In this document: positions 42,635 through 52,273 of the stretch, piece after piece
Numbering within the stretch: position 1 is the first letter of the stretch
Layout: each line of letters opens with the position of its first letter
NCBI GenBank assembly: GCA_024699495.1
Contig: JAILPK010000066.1
Coordinates: forward strand, 48,445-112,444
Reading direction: 5' to 3'
Source of the DNA: Bacteroidaceae bacterium
Lineage (GTDB): Bacteria > Bacteroidota > Bacteroidia > Bacteroidales > Bacteroidaceae
Length of the DNA stretch: 64,000 nucleotides
Translations under genes and position numbers: made by a program
Notes under the pieces: generated by a model
Told to the model about the DNA's origin: nothing
Database searches by the model: none
Seen by the model: only the letters and a program-made list of their open reading frames with translations

Positions 42635-45166
42635 ATGAGGCTACGGAATACAACACTCTTAATTCTGCTGGCTGTTGCATTGAAGCTGGCTGCAGCCCCC
42701 GGAGAGGCAAAGGTATCAAAGAAGGCAGAGATGCCCTCTTCCTTCACCCATCTCATAGAGTCTGAACAGATGGGCGTTTGCGTGCAATTCTACTCTGCTG
42801 GAATAGTCCGAGTCCGCAAATGGCCCATGGCAGAGGGGCGCGTTGTTCCGGAAAAGAAGAGCTACAGCGTGATTATGTCTCCCCGGCAGAAGGCAGCCCG
42901 CAAGTCTGGCGAGAATATGCTGGTGAGTGATCTCTTGAGTGTGTCCGTAGATACCCAGACCGGCCAGCTTACTTTCAGCACTCCGGACGGTAAGCCCCTT
43001 CTTACGGAGACATCAACTTCTTTCGAGATGCGGCGCGGCGATGCGGATGAAGGCAAATACCGGGTGAGCCAGACATGGCAATTACGTCCGGAGGAGCAAA
43101 TATTTGGCCTCGGACAACTGCGCAGCAGCAAGATGGGCGGCCGGGGATATGATATAGATATCTGGAACAGGAACACTTATACCCCAATACCCTACTTCAC
43201 CACTCAGAACGGCTTTGGCGTTTACTGGGACAACGCAGGACGCTCGCATTTTAAGGACTCGCCTGACGCTACAACATTCAGGAGCGAGGTGGGAGTCTGC
43301 GCAGACTATTATTTCATGTTCCGAGATGGAAGTCAGGATGGGCTGATAGACTGCATCCGTCAGCTTACGGGGCAGGCAACAATGTTTCCTCTGTGGACAA
43401 TGGGACATTGGCAGTGCCGAGAACGCTATAAGACAAGCGACGAACTGGTATTCGCCTTGGATCGCTACCGCGAGTTGGGAATCCCTCTGGATGGGATAGT
43501 CCAGGACTGGCAATACTGGGGCTGTGATTCCAACTGGAACGCCATGGATTTCATGAACCCCTATTATATTAATAAGGTGGGCGATCCACTTTGGGCGAGG
43601 TATCTGCCTGAAGACCTCAAAGCGCTGGCAAAGGAATATCTGGACAAGGGCTTGAAACCGAGGATAAAGAGCCCCGGCGAGATGGTCGGATATGTGCATG
43701 GCAGAAATGCCCACTTGATGATAAGCATCTGGGCAAATTTCGGCCCGTGGACCAAGCCCTATACAGACCTGGAAAAGATTGGAGCCTTGTTGCCCTTTGA
43801 GACGTGGCCCATGAGGCGCGGCGTAAAACCATACGACCCCTTCAATCCGAAGGCCCGGGACATCTATTGGCATTATCTCACTACATTATATAATATGGGG
43901 CTTGATGCTTGGTGGACTGATTCCACCGAGCCGGATCATTTCGAGGGCCCAGGGGATGATGACGTGAAGACACACGACGGCACATGGCGAAGCGTGAAGA
44001 ATGCCTTCCCGCTTGTGACCAATCGCGGAATCTATGAGCATCAGCGCGAGGCCGAAGCCAAGCGGATCAAGAAGGAAAAAGGATATAAGGGCCGACGCTC
44101 TGTGCAGATGACACGAAGCGGTGCTTTCGGTCTGCAGCATTACGGGACCTTCTCGTGGAGCGGTGACATACAAGCCAGTTGGCAGGAGATGAAGGATCAG
44201 GTAGCTTCGGGCCTCAACTATACTCTGTGTGGCATCCCTTTCTGGAATTCAGATATCGGAGGTTTCTTTTATTGGGATTATAATAACGACCCCAAGAACC
44301 CTGCCCTACAGGAGCTTCACACCCGATGGATGCAGTGGGGCACATTCATGCCAATAATGCGGAATCATGCCTCGTCGCCCATGCCCAGCGAGTTATATCA
44401 TTTCGGAAATGCTGGCGATTGGGCCTATGATGCTCAGGTGGATGCGGTACGTCTGCGCTACCGTCTGCTGCCGTATATATATTCAAGCGCCGGCGATTGT
44501 GTGCAACGTAGCGGTTCGATGATGCGCGCGCTGGTCATGGATTTCCCGTCGGACACCACCGCCATCTCACATGGTGACGAGTATATGTTTGGCAGGCAAC
44601 TGCTTGTCAAGCCCGTCACTTCCCCTCTTTATACCTGGCAAGAAGACAAAAGACACGGATATGCAATCTATCCGGATCTGAAGAAAGCCGCCGCGCCAGT
44701 GGATGTCTATCTCCCTGCAGGGATATGGTATGACTTCTTCAGCGGCAAGGCGTTTGAGGGACCGCGCACAGTTCAGCGCCCCACGCCAATCACCGAAATG
44801 CCGGTTTATGTTCGGGGTGGAAGTATTCTTCCCTTCGGACCAGAAGTGCAATACGCTTCGCAGAAGGCTTGGGATGATTTGGAAATTCGCGTCTATCCCG
44901 GGGCCGACGGCCAATTCATTTTATATGAAGATGAAGGAGATAATTATAACTATGAGCGTAACATCTTTTCCGAGATCCCTTTCGTTTGGGATGATTCAAC
45001 GCAGACCCTCACTATAGGGCAACGCAAGGGTAAATTCCCCGGTATGCTGGCAGAACGTACGTTCCGCATCGTTCGCGTGTCTGCTGACGCGGGCCGCGGC
45101 GACCAGCCTATGCAGGTAACCAAGACCTTATGTTATAGAGGGTCTGAGGTGAAGGTGAAGATATAG
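42635..45166 (+). CDS. Glycoside hydrolase family 31 (alpha-xylosidase or alpha-glucosidase-like)
   Basis: An 843-residue exported glycosidase with retaining mechanism. Signal peptide at about residues 1-22 (LLILLAVALKLAAAPGEA). After an N-terminal beta-sandwich comes the catalytic barrel. The nucleophile Asp is in WWTDSTEPDHF, and the acid/base Asp is in GIPFWNSDIGGFFYW. MGHWQCRERYKTSDELV, DGIVQDWQYWG and RYRLLPYIYS are GH31 hallmarks. C-terminal beta-domains follow (PVYVRGGSILPFGP, FILYEDEGDNYNYE). Many related Bacteroidota enzymes act as alpha-xylosidases on xyloglucan fragments, but substrate is not fixed by the motifs. No SusC/SusD genes are nearby, so it is not in a full polysaccharide utilisation locus here. 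Confidence 0.93.
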   Translation: MRLRNTTLLILLAVALKLAAAPGEAKVSKKAEMPSSFTHLIESEQMGVCVQFYSAGIVRVRKWPMAEGRVVPEKKSYSVIMSPRQKAARKSGENMLVSDLLSVSVDTQTGQLTFSTPDGKPLLTETSTSFEMRRGDADEGKYRVSQTWQLRPEEQIFGLGQLRSSKMGGRGYDIDIWNRNTYTPIPYFTTQNGFGVYWDNAGRSHFKDSPDATTFRSEVGVCADYYFMFRDGSQDGLIDCIRQLTGQATMFPLWTMGHWQCRERYKTSDELVFALDRYRELGIPLDGIVQDWQYWGCDSNWNAMDFMNPYYINKVGDPLWARYLPEDLKALAKEYLDKGLKPRIKSPGEMVGYVHGRNAHLMISIWANFGPWTKPYTDLEKIGALLPFETWPMRRGVKPYDPFNPKARDIYWHYLTTLYNMGLDAWWTDSTEPDHFEGPGDDDVKTHDGTWRSVKNAFPLVTNRGIYEHQREAEAKRIKKEKGYKGRRSVQMTRSGAFGLQHYGTFSWSGDIQASWQEMKDQVASGLNYTLCGIPFWNSDIGGFFYWDYNNDPKNPALQELHTRWMQWGTFMPIMRNHASSPMPSELYHFGNAGDWAYDAQVDAVRLRYRLLPYIYSSAGDCVQRSGSMMRALVMDFPSDTTAISHGDEYMFGRQLLVKPVTSPLYTWQEDKRHGYAIYPDLKKAAAPVDVYLPAGIWYDFFSGKAFEGPRTVQRPTPITEMPVYVRGGSILPFGPEVQYASQKAWDDLEIRVYPGADGQFILYEDEGDNYNYERNIFSEIPFVWDDSTQTLTIGQRKGKFPGMLAERTFRIVRVSADAGRGDQPMQVTKTLCYRGSEVKVKI

Positions 45167-45242
45167 TAGATGAGGCGGCCTTAACGACAGCGGACAACAG
45201 TCAGCGGACTACATGATATATGTTTAATTTAAAATATTTGAC

Positions 45243-46868
45243 ATGAACAATTCAGCAATTACATTCCCCATTCCGGCAAACGAGCCGGTCAAGTCTTATC
45301 TGAGTGGCTCTCCAGAGCGTGTCGCGCTGGAAGCCGAACTGAAGCGTCAATCTGGTATTGTCGTGGATATCCCCATTATCATAGGCGGAAAGGAAATACG
45401 AACAGGAAACACCGGTAAGGTGACCTGCCCCCATGACCATAAGCATGTGCTTGCCACATATTATAAGGTGAGCGAGAAAGAAGTGCAGCTCGCCATCGAA
45501 ACAGCAATGAAAGCATGGCAGGAATGGAGCCGTACTCCATGGACTACGCGCGCTGCCGTTGCCCTGAAAATGGCAGAGCTGCTAGCTACAAAATATCGTC
45601 CAATCATGAATGCAGCATGCATGCTTGGGCAGAGTAAGAATATATATCAGGCAGAGATAGACTCAGCATGTGAGACTATTGATTTCTTCCGTTATAACGT
45701 CCATTACGCTTCCAAGATTTATTCTATGCAGCCGAAGAATGGAGCCGGAAACATCAACCATACAGAATATCGTCCGCTCGAGGGCTTTGTGTTGGCCGTA
45801 ACTCCATTCAACTTCACTTCGATTGCTTCTAACCTGTGCATGTCGCCCGTGCTTATGGGCAATGTCGCAATCTGGAAACCATCAACCACTGCGCTGCTTT
45901 CCAATTATTATCTGATGCAACTGTATAAGGAGGCCGGACTCCCTGACGGAGTAATCAACTTCCTGCCAGGTAGCGGCGCCCTAATCGGAAAAGTATGCAC
46001 TGAGAGCAAATACTTTGCCGGCATCCACTTCACTGGTAGCACCGCAACGTTTAAGAGCCTCTGGGGACAGGCATGCTCAAATCTTGACCGCTATATCAGC
46101 TACCCGCGCCTCGTGGGAGAGACCGGCGGCAAGGACTTCATCTTTGTACATCCTTCGGCAGACCCGAAAGCGGTGGCTACTGCTGCCTTCTGCGGAGCAT
46201 ACGAATACCAGGGGCAGAAGTGTTCCGCTGCTTCACGAATGTATATCCCGAAGAGCATGTGGCCTACTGTGCTCGAGGATATCAGATGTATGGCAGGTGA
46301 GATTAAGATGGGTGACGTCTGTGATGCCGGGAACTATGTGAATGCTGTAATCGACGAGGCCAGTTTTGACAAGTGCAAGAGTTATATAGACTTTGCCGAG
46401 GCTGCATCTGACGCAAAGGTAGTGCTTGGAGGCAAGTGTGACAAGAGTGTGGGATGGTTTGTGGAGCCAACGATAATTGAGACAAGCAATCCCCAATTCA
46501 AGTCTATGGTGGAAGAAATCTTCGGCCCTGTTCTAACTGTCTATCCTTATGACGACGACAAGGTCGAGGAGACCGTAGCCCTCTGTAACGAGACCTCACC
46601 TTACGGACTCACGGGAGCTGTGTTCGGACGCGACCGCGTTGCCATAGAGCATCTGATGGATTGTCTGACATACGCCGCCGGAAATTTCTACATCAACGAC
46701 AAGCCAACGGGGGCTGTAGTTGGTATGCAGCCCTTCGGCGGAGCCCGGGCTAGTGGAACAAACGACAAGGCCGGCGGCGAGTTCAATCTTATCCGATGGA
46801 TTACTCCGCGTGTCGTTAAGGAGACGTTGGTCAGTCCCACTGACTACCGCTATTCTTATATGAAATAG
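45243..46868 (+). CDS. pruA: L-glutamate gamma-semialdehyde (P5C) dehydrogenase
   Basis: A 541-residue cytosolic NAD-dependent aldehyde dehydrogenase converting glutamate semialdehyde (in equilibrium with pyrroline-5-carboxylate) to glutamate. Motifs: VTPFNFTSIASNLCMSPVLMGN, ETGGKDFIFVHPSAD with the general-base Glu, QGQKCSAASRMYIP with the catalytic Cys, and PFGGARASGTNDKAGG. Stand-alone form, without a fused proline dehydrogenase. It lies upstream of a lipoprotein, the Xaa-Pro aminopeptidase and the hydroxyproline dehydratase cluster, where its substrate would be produced. No proline dehydrogenase gene is in the window. Confidence 0.95.
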   Translation: MNNSAITFPIPANEPVKSYLSGSPERVALEAELKRQSGIVVDIPIIIGGKEIRTGNTGKVTCPHDHKHVLATYYKVSEKEVQLAIETAMKAWQEWSRTPWTTRAAVALKMAELLATKYRPIMNAACMLGQSKNIYQAEIDSACETIDFFRYNVHYASKIYSMQPKNGAGNINHTEYRPLEGFVLAVTPFNFTSIASNLCMSPVLMGNVAIWKPSTTALLSNYYLMQLYKEAGLPDGVINFLPGSGALIGKVCTESKYFAGIHFTGSTATFKSLWGQACSNLDRYISYPRLVGETGGKDFIFVHPSADPKAVATAAFCGAYEYQGQKCSAASRMYIPKSMWPTVLEDIRCMAGEIKMGDVCDAGNYVNAVIDEASFDKCKSYIDFAEAASDAKVVLGGKCDKSVGWFVEPTIIETSNPQFKSMVEEIFGPVLTVYPYDDDKVEETVALCNETSPYGLTGAVFGRDRVAIEHLMDCLTYAAGNFYINDKPTGAVVGMQPFGGARASGTNDKAGGEFNLIRWITPRVVKETLVSPTDYRYSYMK

Positions 46869-46916
46869 AGGAGTTCTAACATCTTTAGACCCGCGGCTGC
46901 GCTTACGGCCTCAAAG

Positions 46917-46988
46917 CTATTCACGCCCCTCGCCCTATCTGCTCCCCTCCATCGGGGAGGGATGGGGGTGGGAGCGGGGGTGAGGCCT
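46917..46988. repeat. GC-rich palindromic remnant
   Basis: CACGCCCCTCGCCCTATC and GGGATGGGGGTGGGAG are arranged as an imperfect inverted repeat ending GGGGTGAGGCC. It resembles sequence at 10.31 and 60.61 kb and looks like a dispersed miniature element. Confidence 0.5.
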
Positions 46989-47012
46989 TGACAATTCAAC
47001 AAATGTAAAAAT

Positions 47013-47861
47013 ATGAAAATACAACTTACAAGTATCGCGCTGGGCGGCTTGCTGCTCATGGCAGCCTGCAGTGCCCCAAATACACGTGATGAGCAGGTTG
47101 AAGAAACTGCTTATGAAGTCCCCGAGTGTGTGGTGTCAGCTGTTCCTGACTCACTTGGCTTAGATAGTTTTTATGTCAAGTATGTGGATGTTAATGGCTT
47201 GCCTCTTGTGTCTTCATGGCGAGTCCCTGACTCCGCTTTCACCGCCGCTTTCCGCACTCTTTATTCCATGACTTGTATGCTGAAGCCCGAGGTGTTGAAT
47301 GCTATGATAAAGGCCAAGGCCCGCGTGGCAATTATGGCTCGGTATGAGGGAACCACAGACCTGCCGGAGCATCACTACCTGGTGAATGATACTGCTCTGA
47401 ACTGGGATTTGCGTGCGCGCGGGCTGGGCGGAACAGTGGAAGAGCCCTTGACGAGTTGTGCTGAGGAGAATGTTCTGGCTTATCAGATAGACAAATATCA
47501 TGCTGAGGATATCCTGATTCATGAGTTTGCGCATGCTATTCATTGCATTGGGCTTATGATTGCTGAGCCCGAGTTCGACGGGCGGCTCGCCAAACTCTAT
47601 GAAAAGGCCAAGGGCAGCGGAATACTGGATGGCACATATCGCATCACCGACCGGATGGAGTATTTCGCCGAGGCTGTTCAGGATTGGTTTAATGTGAATG
47701 CAGAGATGCCTTATGCCGACGGGAAACACAACTGGTGTAATACCCGCGAGGAGCTCAAAGTCTATGACCCGGACCTTTATGAGTTGCTTGCCGAGTATTT
47801 CCCTGATACCAGCGAGCAGATCAGCAAGCACAAGAAAGTAAACGAATTCACACAACCGTAA
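47013..47861 (+). CDS. Lipoprotein with gluzincin-type metallopeptidase motif
   Basis: A 282-residue lipoprotein. The signal sequence carries a lipobox LMAAC with Cys at residue 19. The catalytic segment is DILIHEFAHAIHCIG (HExxH at about residues 170-174), and YFAEAVQDWFNVNAE about 50 residues later offers a third-ligand Glu, as in gluzincins of the anthrax lethal-factor-like group. The protein is probably exposed in the periplasm or on the surface. Its substrate is unknown. It lies 24 bases before the Xaa-Pro aminopeptidase gene in the same direction, so both may be co-transcribed and may act on peptides. Confidence 0.78.
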   Translation: MKIQLTSIALGGLLLMAACSAPNTRDEQVEETAYEVPECVVSAVPDSLGLDSFYVKYVDVNGLPLVSSWRVPDSAFTAAFRTLYSMTCMLKPEVLNAMIKAKARVAIMARYEGTTDLPEHHYLVNDTALNWDLRARGLGGTVEEPLTSCAEENVLAYQIDKYHAEDILIHEFAHAIHCIGLMIAEPEFDGRLAKLYEKAKGSGILDGTYRITDRMEYFAEAVQDWFNVNAEMPYADGKHNWCNTREELKVYDPDLYELLAEYFPDTSEQISKHKKVNEFTQP

Positions 47862-47884
47862 CCCCCAAAAAATCCACTACTCCC

Positions 47885-49285
47885 ATGAAGATAGGTCTTG
47901 AAAGCTATCTGCGCCGGCGTGCCCGCATAAAAAAAGATATGGGGCGCGGCCTTCTGCTTTTCCTGGGCAATGCAGAGGTAGGCATGAATTACGCAGACAA
48001 CACATATCGTTTTAGGCAGGACTCCACATTCCTGTATTTCTTCGGGTTGGATAACCCGGACCTTGCTGCTGTCATTGATATAGACGAGGACAGGGAGATT
48101 GTCTTTGGAGACGAGCTGACGATAGATGATATTGTGTGGACGGGCACGATGCCGACCCTCAGGGAGCGTGCCTGCGAATACGGCATAAAAGACACCCGCA
48201 AGATGTCTGAACTGAAGGCTTACCTTGACAGCGCGCGGCAGAAGGGGCAGCCCATCCATTTCCTTCCGCCTTATCGTGGTGACCATAGGGTGTGGCTTTG
48301 GGAACTGCTCGGCATCGAGCCGGCTGCACAACCGGCGCTGGCGAGCATTCCGTTAATCAAGGCCATTGTGGCGCAGCGCAACCACAAGGACTTGGAGGAA
48401 ATCCGCCTCATAGAGGAGAGCGTGGATTTAAGCACCGAGATGCATCTCGCAGCATATAGGGCTGTGCGTCCGGGAGTTTATGAGTCGCAGGTAGCAGCCG
48501 CCGTAGAGGAGGTGGCCTGCCGCCACGGCAACGCTCTGGCCTTTCCAACCATAGCTACTGTTCAGGGGCAGGTGTTGCATAATCACGGTTTCATACATCA
48601 ATGTAAAGAGGGAGACATCTTCTTGCTGGATGCAGGGGCAGAGACGCAATCCCATTACGCAGGTGACCTCTCTTCGTCGATGCCCGTAGGTAGCCGCTTT
48701 ACAGAACGTCAGGAACTCATCTATGAGATTCATCTGCAGAGCTTCTATGCAGCTGTAGATACCCTGGCGGTCAACGTCCCTTTCCGTGACGCCCATATAG
48801 CTGCTGCCACAAAGATATGTGAGGGGATGAAGGCATTGGGACTGATGAAGGGTGACCCCTCAGAGGCCGCACACATCGGGGCCTATGCGCTCTTCTTCCC
48901 CTGCGGCCTTGGTCACATGGTCGGACTTGATGTTCACAACATGGAAAATCTTGGTGAGCAATACGTAGGCTATCTCGAAGGGGAGAAGAAAAGCACTCAG
49001 TTTGGTTTCAAGAGCCTGAGGCTGGCCCGCCCGCTTGAACCCGGTTTTGTGTTCACTGTGGAGCCCGGCATTTATTTTATTCCCGAGCTGATGGACAAGT
49101 GGGAGGCCGAACATCAGTTCACAGATTTCATCTGCTATGACAAACTGCAGGCTTGGAGAGACTTCACCGGTCTGCGCAACGAACTGAATTATGCGGTTAT
49201 GCCCGACGGTAAGGTGAAACTGCTTGGCACAATTAGGAAACCGATGTCTCTAGAGGAGGTCTATGCCGCAAAAGAGAGTGTATAA
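47885..49285 (+). CDS. M24 family Xaa-Pro aminopeptidase
   Basis: A 466-residue cytosolic dimetal peptidase that removes an N-terminal residue before proline (or hydroxyproline). The N-terminal creatinase-like domain (LFLGNAEVGMNYADNTYRFRQDSTFLYFFG) precedes the pita-bread domain. Metal ligands are visible: Asp pair in LLDAGAETQSHYAGDLSSSMPVG, His in CGLGHMVGLDVH, and Glu residues in FTVEPGIYFIPE and TGLRNELN. The length fits AMP_N-containing aminopeptidase P. It lies upstream of hypD and could provide free hydroxyproline; that connection is inference. Confidence 0.92.
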   Translation: MKIGLESYLRRRARIKKDMGRGLLLFLGNAEVGMNYADNTYRFRQDSTFLYFFGLDNPDLAAVIDIDEDREIVFGDELTIDDIVWTGTMPTLRERACEYGIKDTRKMSELKAYLDSARQKGQPIHFLPPYRGDHRVWLWELLGIEPAAQPALASIPLIKAIVAQRNHKDLEEIRLIEESVDLSTEMHLAAYRAVRPGVYESQVAAAVEEVACRHGNALAFPTIATVQGQVLHNHGFIHQCKEGDIFLLDAGAETQSHYAGDLSSSMPVGSRFTERQELIYEIHLQSFYAAVDTLAVNVPFRDAHIAAATKICEGMKALGLMKGDPSEAAHIGAYALFFPCGLGHMVGLDVHNMENLGEQYVGYLEGEKKSTQFGFKSLRLARPLEPGFVFTVEPGIYFIPELMDKWEAEHQFTDFICYDKLQAWRDFTGLRNELNYAVMPDGKVKLLGTIRKPMSLEEVYAAKESV

Positions 49286-49305
49286 ATATAATTATTTATA
49301 AAAGT

Positions 49306-49336
49306 TTTGCGGCCTACGCATTTTAATGTAACTTTG
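49306..49336 (+). promoter_or_regulatory. Promoter of hypD
   Basis: TTTG (49306-49309), 19-base spacer, TAACTTTG (49329-49336). Transcription would start near 49343, just before the ATG at 49357. Confidence 0.75.
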
Positions 49337-49356
49337 CGCCCAAAATCATAAATGGT

Positions 49357-51777
49357 ATGAATTTCAACATCAAACATCCGGAAAACGAGGGCGGGATGAA
49401 TGAGCGCATCAAGCGCCTCCGTCAGGAGAATTTCGATACTCCGACAACCCTCAGCATAGAGCGTGCTCTCATAGAGACAGAGTTCTACAAGAAATACTAC
49501 GGCACTATGCCGACCCCTCTGTTGCGAGCCAGAAATTTTTATGAGATCTGCAAGAAGAAAACTATTTATATCGGTAAGGACGAACTCATCGTGGGGGAGC
49601 GCGGGCCTCTGCCCAAGGCAGTGCCTACATTCCCCGAACTGACTTGCCACAGCGTGGAGGACCTGCATACGTTGAACTCACGCGAGCTGCAGCGCTATTC
49701 AATATCACAGGAAGATATAGACACCTACGAGCGTGAGGTGATACCTTACTGGGAAGGCAAGACCCAGCGTGAGCGCATCTTCAACCATGTGTCCAAGGAG
49801 TGGAGCGAGGCATATCACGCAGGCGTCTTCACCGAGTTCATGGAGCAGCGCGCGGCCGGACATACTGCGATGGATGGAAAGATGTACCACGAGGGGCTGC
49901 TTGATGTTAAAGCCCGTATTCAGAAGAAGCTGGATAGCCTCGACTACATCTATGACCCGGAGGCCACCGACAAGCAGCAGGAGCTGGAGGCTATGGCTGT
50001 GTCATGTGATGCGGCAATCCTCTTTGCCGGGCGCCACGCCGAACTGGCAGAGAAGATGGCAGGTGAAGAGACAAACCCGCAGAGGAAAAGCGAGCTGCTC
50101 AAGATTGCTGATGTCTGCAGATGGGTCCCCGCCCATGCGCCACGCGACCTGTGGGAGGCCATTCAGATGTATTGGTTTGTGCATCTCGGCACTGTGACCG
50201 AACTGAATGGGTGGGACTCGATGAATCCCGGACACATCGACCAGCATCTCTATCCTTTCTACAAGAAGGGAGTTGATGAGGGAACGCTGACACGCGACCA
50301 GGCCAAGGAACTCATATCGTGCTTATGGATAAAGTTCAATAACCAGCCTGCTCCGCCAAAGGTAGGCGTCACGGCCTTGGAGAGCGGTACATACAACGAC
50401 TTCACAAATATCAATATCGGAGGAATCGACAGCAACGGAAACAGCGCCACTAACGACATCTCGTTTATGATTCTCGAGATTCAGGAGGAGCTCCACGAAC
50501 TGCAGCCCGGACTGAGCATTCATATTGCTGAAAACACCCCCGACGATTTCCTGCTCGAAGGCATAAAGGTCATACGCCAAGGCCACGGTTACCCCTCCAT
50601 CTTTAACCCTGACACCTATGTCAAGGAGATGACCAGAGCCGGCAAGGCGCTCAGAGATGCGCGAGAGGGCGGATGCTCGGGCTGTATAGAAGTGGGCGCT
50701 TTCGGCAAGGAGGCCTATCTGCTTACAGGCTATCTGAATACGCCCAAGATTCTTGAGATAACACTCAACAACGGAGTTGACCCTGAGAGCGGGAAAACCC
50801 TGGGCCTGCTTACGGGCGACCCGAGAGAGTTTACTTCCTTTGAGCAACTCTATGCAGCCTGGCATAGGCAGATGGAATATTTCGTGAACATGAAACTCAG
50901 CGTGAACAACTACATCGAGCGCATGTTCTCGTTGTATGCCCCTGCCACATTCCTCAGTCTCTACATCGACGACTGCATAGAGAAAGGCAAGGACTATTAC
51001 AGCGGCGGAGCACGATATAACACCACCTATATCCAATGCACAGGTCTGGGTACAATCACAGACTGCTTCACCGCCATAAAGAAACATGTGTTCGAGGATA
51101 AGCGCTATTCTATGGATGAGCTCCTCATTGCCTGTAGCCACAACTGGGGAGAACTGGGCTCCGGAAATGCCGACGAGAGGATTATGCGTCAGTATATACG
51201 TAACCACACCCCATTCTTCGGTAATGATGACAAGTATGCCGATGACATCGCCGTCCGCGTCTATGACGACCTGGTCAAGGCTATTGAGGGACGTCCCAAC
51301 ACACGAGGCGGAGAAACACACCTCAATATGCTGTCCACCACCTGCCATAACTATTTTGGCTCTGTATGCGGAGCTACACCTAATGGCCGCCTGGCACATT
51401 TCGCCATTTCTGACGGGACATCGCCAGCCCACGGCGCCGACACCCACGGACCTACGGCTGTCATCAAATCGCTTGGAAAACTCGATCAGACGAAGAGCGG
51501 AGGAACCCTGCTCAACATGCGTTTCGTGCCCAATCTGCTGAACCGCGAGGAGGATATGGCTAAGTTAGGTCGCCTCATCCGCACTTACTTCAAGTTCGGT
51601 GGCCACCACATTCAGTTTAATATCGTAGATACCGAAACCCTCCTTGATGCCCAGAAACACCCCGACCAATACCGGGACCTCCTGGTCCGGGTTGCCGGAT
51701 ATAGCGATTATTTCAATGATATGACCACTCAGCTTCAAAATGAAATCATCGCCCGCACGGAGAACGAAGACGTGTAA
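49357..51777 (+). CDS. hypD: Glycyl radical enzyme, trans-4-hydroxy-L-proline dehydratase type
   Basis: An 806-residue anaerobic enzyme that dehydrates trans-4-hydroxy-L-proline to (S)-1-pyrroline-5-carboxylate using a glycyl radical. The active-site segment EGGCSGCIEVGAFGKEAY has the GCxE signature of the hydroxyproline dehydratases (Cys at 443 and Glu at 445). The glycyl radical loop is RVAGYSDYF, Gly about 781, near the C-terminus. PFL-like scaffold regions (VPAHAPRDLWEAIQMYW, PGHIDQHLYPFY) are clear. Downstream, after a peroxiredoxin gene, lies the matching radical-SAM activase. The start could be 49357 or the later ATG at 49396 (MNERIKRLR); the promoter fits the first. The substrate call is strong but rests on motif memory. 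Confidence 0.85.
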   Translation: MNFNIKHPENEGGMNERIKRLRQENFDTPTTLSIERALIETEFYKKYYGTMPTPLLRARNFYEICKKKTIYIGKDELIVGERGPLPKAVPTFPELTCHSVEDLHTLNSRELQRYSISQEDIDTYEREVIPYWEGKTQRERIFNHVSKEWSEAYHAGVFTEFMEQRAAGHTAMDGKMYHEGLLDVKARIQKKLDSLDYIYDPEATDKQQELEAMAVSCDAAILFAGRHAELAEKMAGEETNPQRKSELLKIADVCRWVPAHAPRDLWEAIQMYWFVHLGTVTELNGWDSMNPGHIDQHLYPFYKKGVDEGTLTRDQAKELISCLWIKFNNQPAPPKVGVTALESGTYNDFTNINIGGIDSNGNSATNDISFMILEIQEELHELQPGLSIHIAENTPDDFLLEGIKVIRQGHGYPSIFNPDTYVKEMTRAGKALRDAREGGCSGCIEVGAFGKEAYLLTGYLNTPKILEITLNNGVDPESGKTLGLLTGDPREFTSFEQLYAAWHRQMEYFVNMKLSVNNYIERMFSLYAPATFLSLYIDDCIEKGKDYYSGGARYNTTYIQCTGLGTITDCFTAIKKHVFEDKRYSMDELLIACSHNWGELGSGNADERIMRQYIRNHTPFFGNDDKYADDIAVRVYDDLVKAIEGRPNTRGGETHLNMLSTTCHNYFGSVCGATPNGRLAHFAISDGTSPAHGADTHGPTAVIKSLGKLDQTKSGGTLLNMRFVPNLLNREEDMAKLGRLIRTYFKFGGHHIQFNIVDTETLLDAQKHPDQYRDLLVRVAGYSDYFNDMTTQLQNEIIARTENEDV

Positions 51778-51820
51778 TCCCGGACAGCGGAAAGTATAAC
51801 CACCAACATTTATACCTGTT

Positions 51821-52273
51821 ATGAATATAGGAGACAAAGCACCCGAAATACTCGGGCTTGACGAGAATGGAACGGAGATTCGCCTCGAACAGTTTCGCGG
51901 GCAGAAACTGGTCCTCTATTTTTATCCGAAAGACAACACCGGCGGATGCACAGCTGAGGCATGCAGCATTCGCGACAACTATAGCGAATTGCGCAAGAAG
52001 GGGTATGCTGTGGTCGGAGTCAGCGTTGACAGCGCTGCTTCCCATCAGAAGTTCAAGGCCAAACATGAGCTGCCCTTTCCGCTGATTGCCGACACAGAGC
52101 ATAATCTCGTGGAGCAGATGGGTGTATGGGCAGAGAAGTCCATGTATGGACGTAAATACTTCGGAACCCTGCGCACGACCTTTATCATCAGTGAAGAAGG
52201 CATCATCGAGAATGTCATCCAACCCAAGCAGATAAAGACAAAGACCCACGGCGAACAGCTTCTGGCTCTGTGA
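51821..52273 (+). CDS. bcp: Thioredoxin-dependent peroxiredoxin (Bcp/PrxQ)
   Basis: A 150-residue thiol peroxidase that reduces hydroperoxides with thioredoxin. It has YFYPKDNTGGCTAEACSIRD, with the peroxidatic Cys and a second Cys five residues later (the resolving Cys of alpha-type Bcp), and the RTTFIISEEGIIE end. It lies 43 bases after hypD and overlaps the activase gene by four bases (GTGA), so it is within the hyp transcript. An oxygen-protective role for the glycyl radical system is plausible from position only. Confidence 0.9.
   Translation: MNIGDKAPEILGLDENGTEIRLEQFRGQKLVLYFYPKDNTGGCTAEACSIRDNYSELRKKGYAVVGVSVDSAASHQKFKAKHELPFPLIADTEHNLVEQMGVWAEKSMYGRKYFGTLRTTFIISEEGIIENVIQPKQIKTKTHGEQLLAL

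Noticed and set aside
43082..43873. Minus-strand frame of 263 residues inside the GH31 gene
   Set aside because: Antisense shadow without promoter or motif.
42635..45166. Polysaccharide utilisation locus around GH31
   Set aside because: No SusC/SusD pair, sensor or other glycosidase lies nearby; the enzyme is a single gene.
50323..51447. A 374-residue minus-strand frame inside hypD
   Set aside because: It overlaps the catalytic core of hypD entirely and shows no motif.
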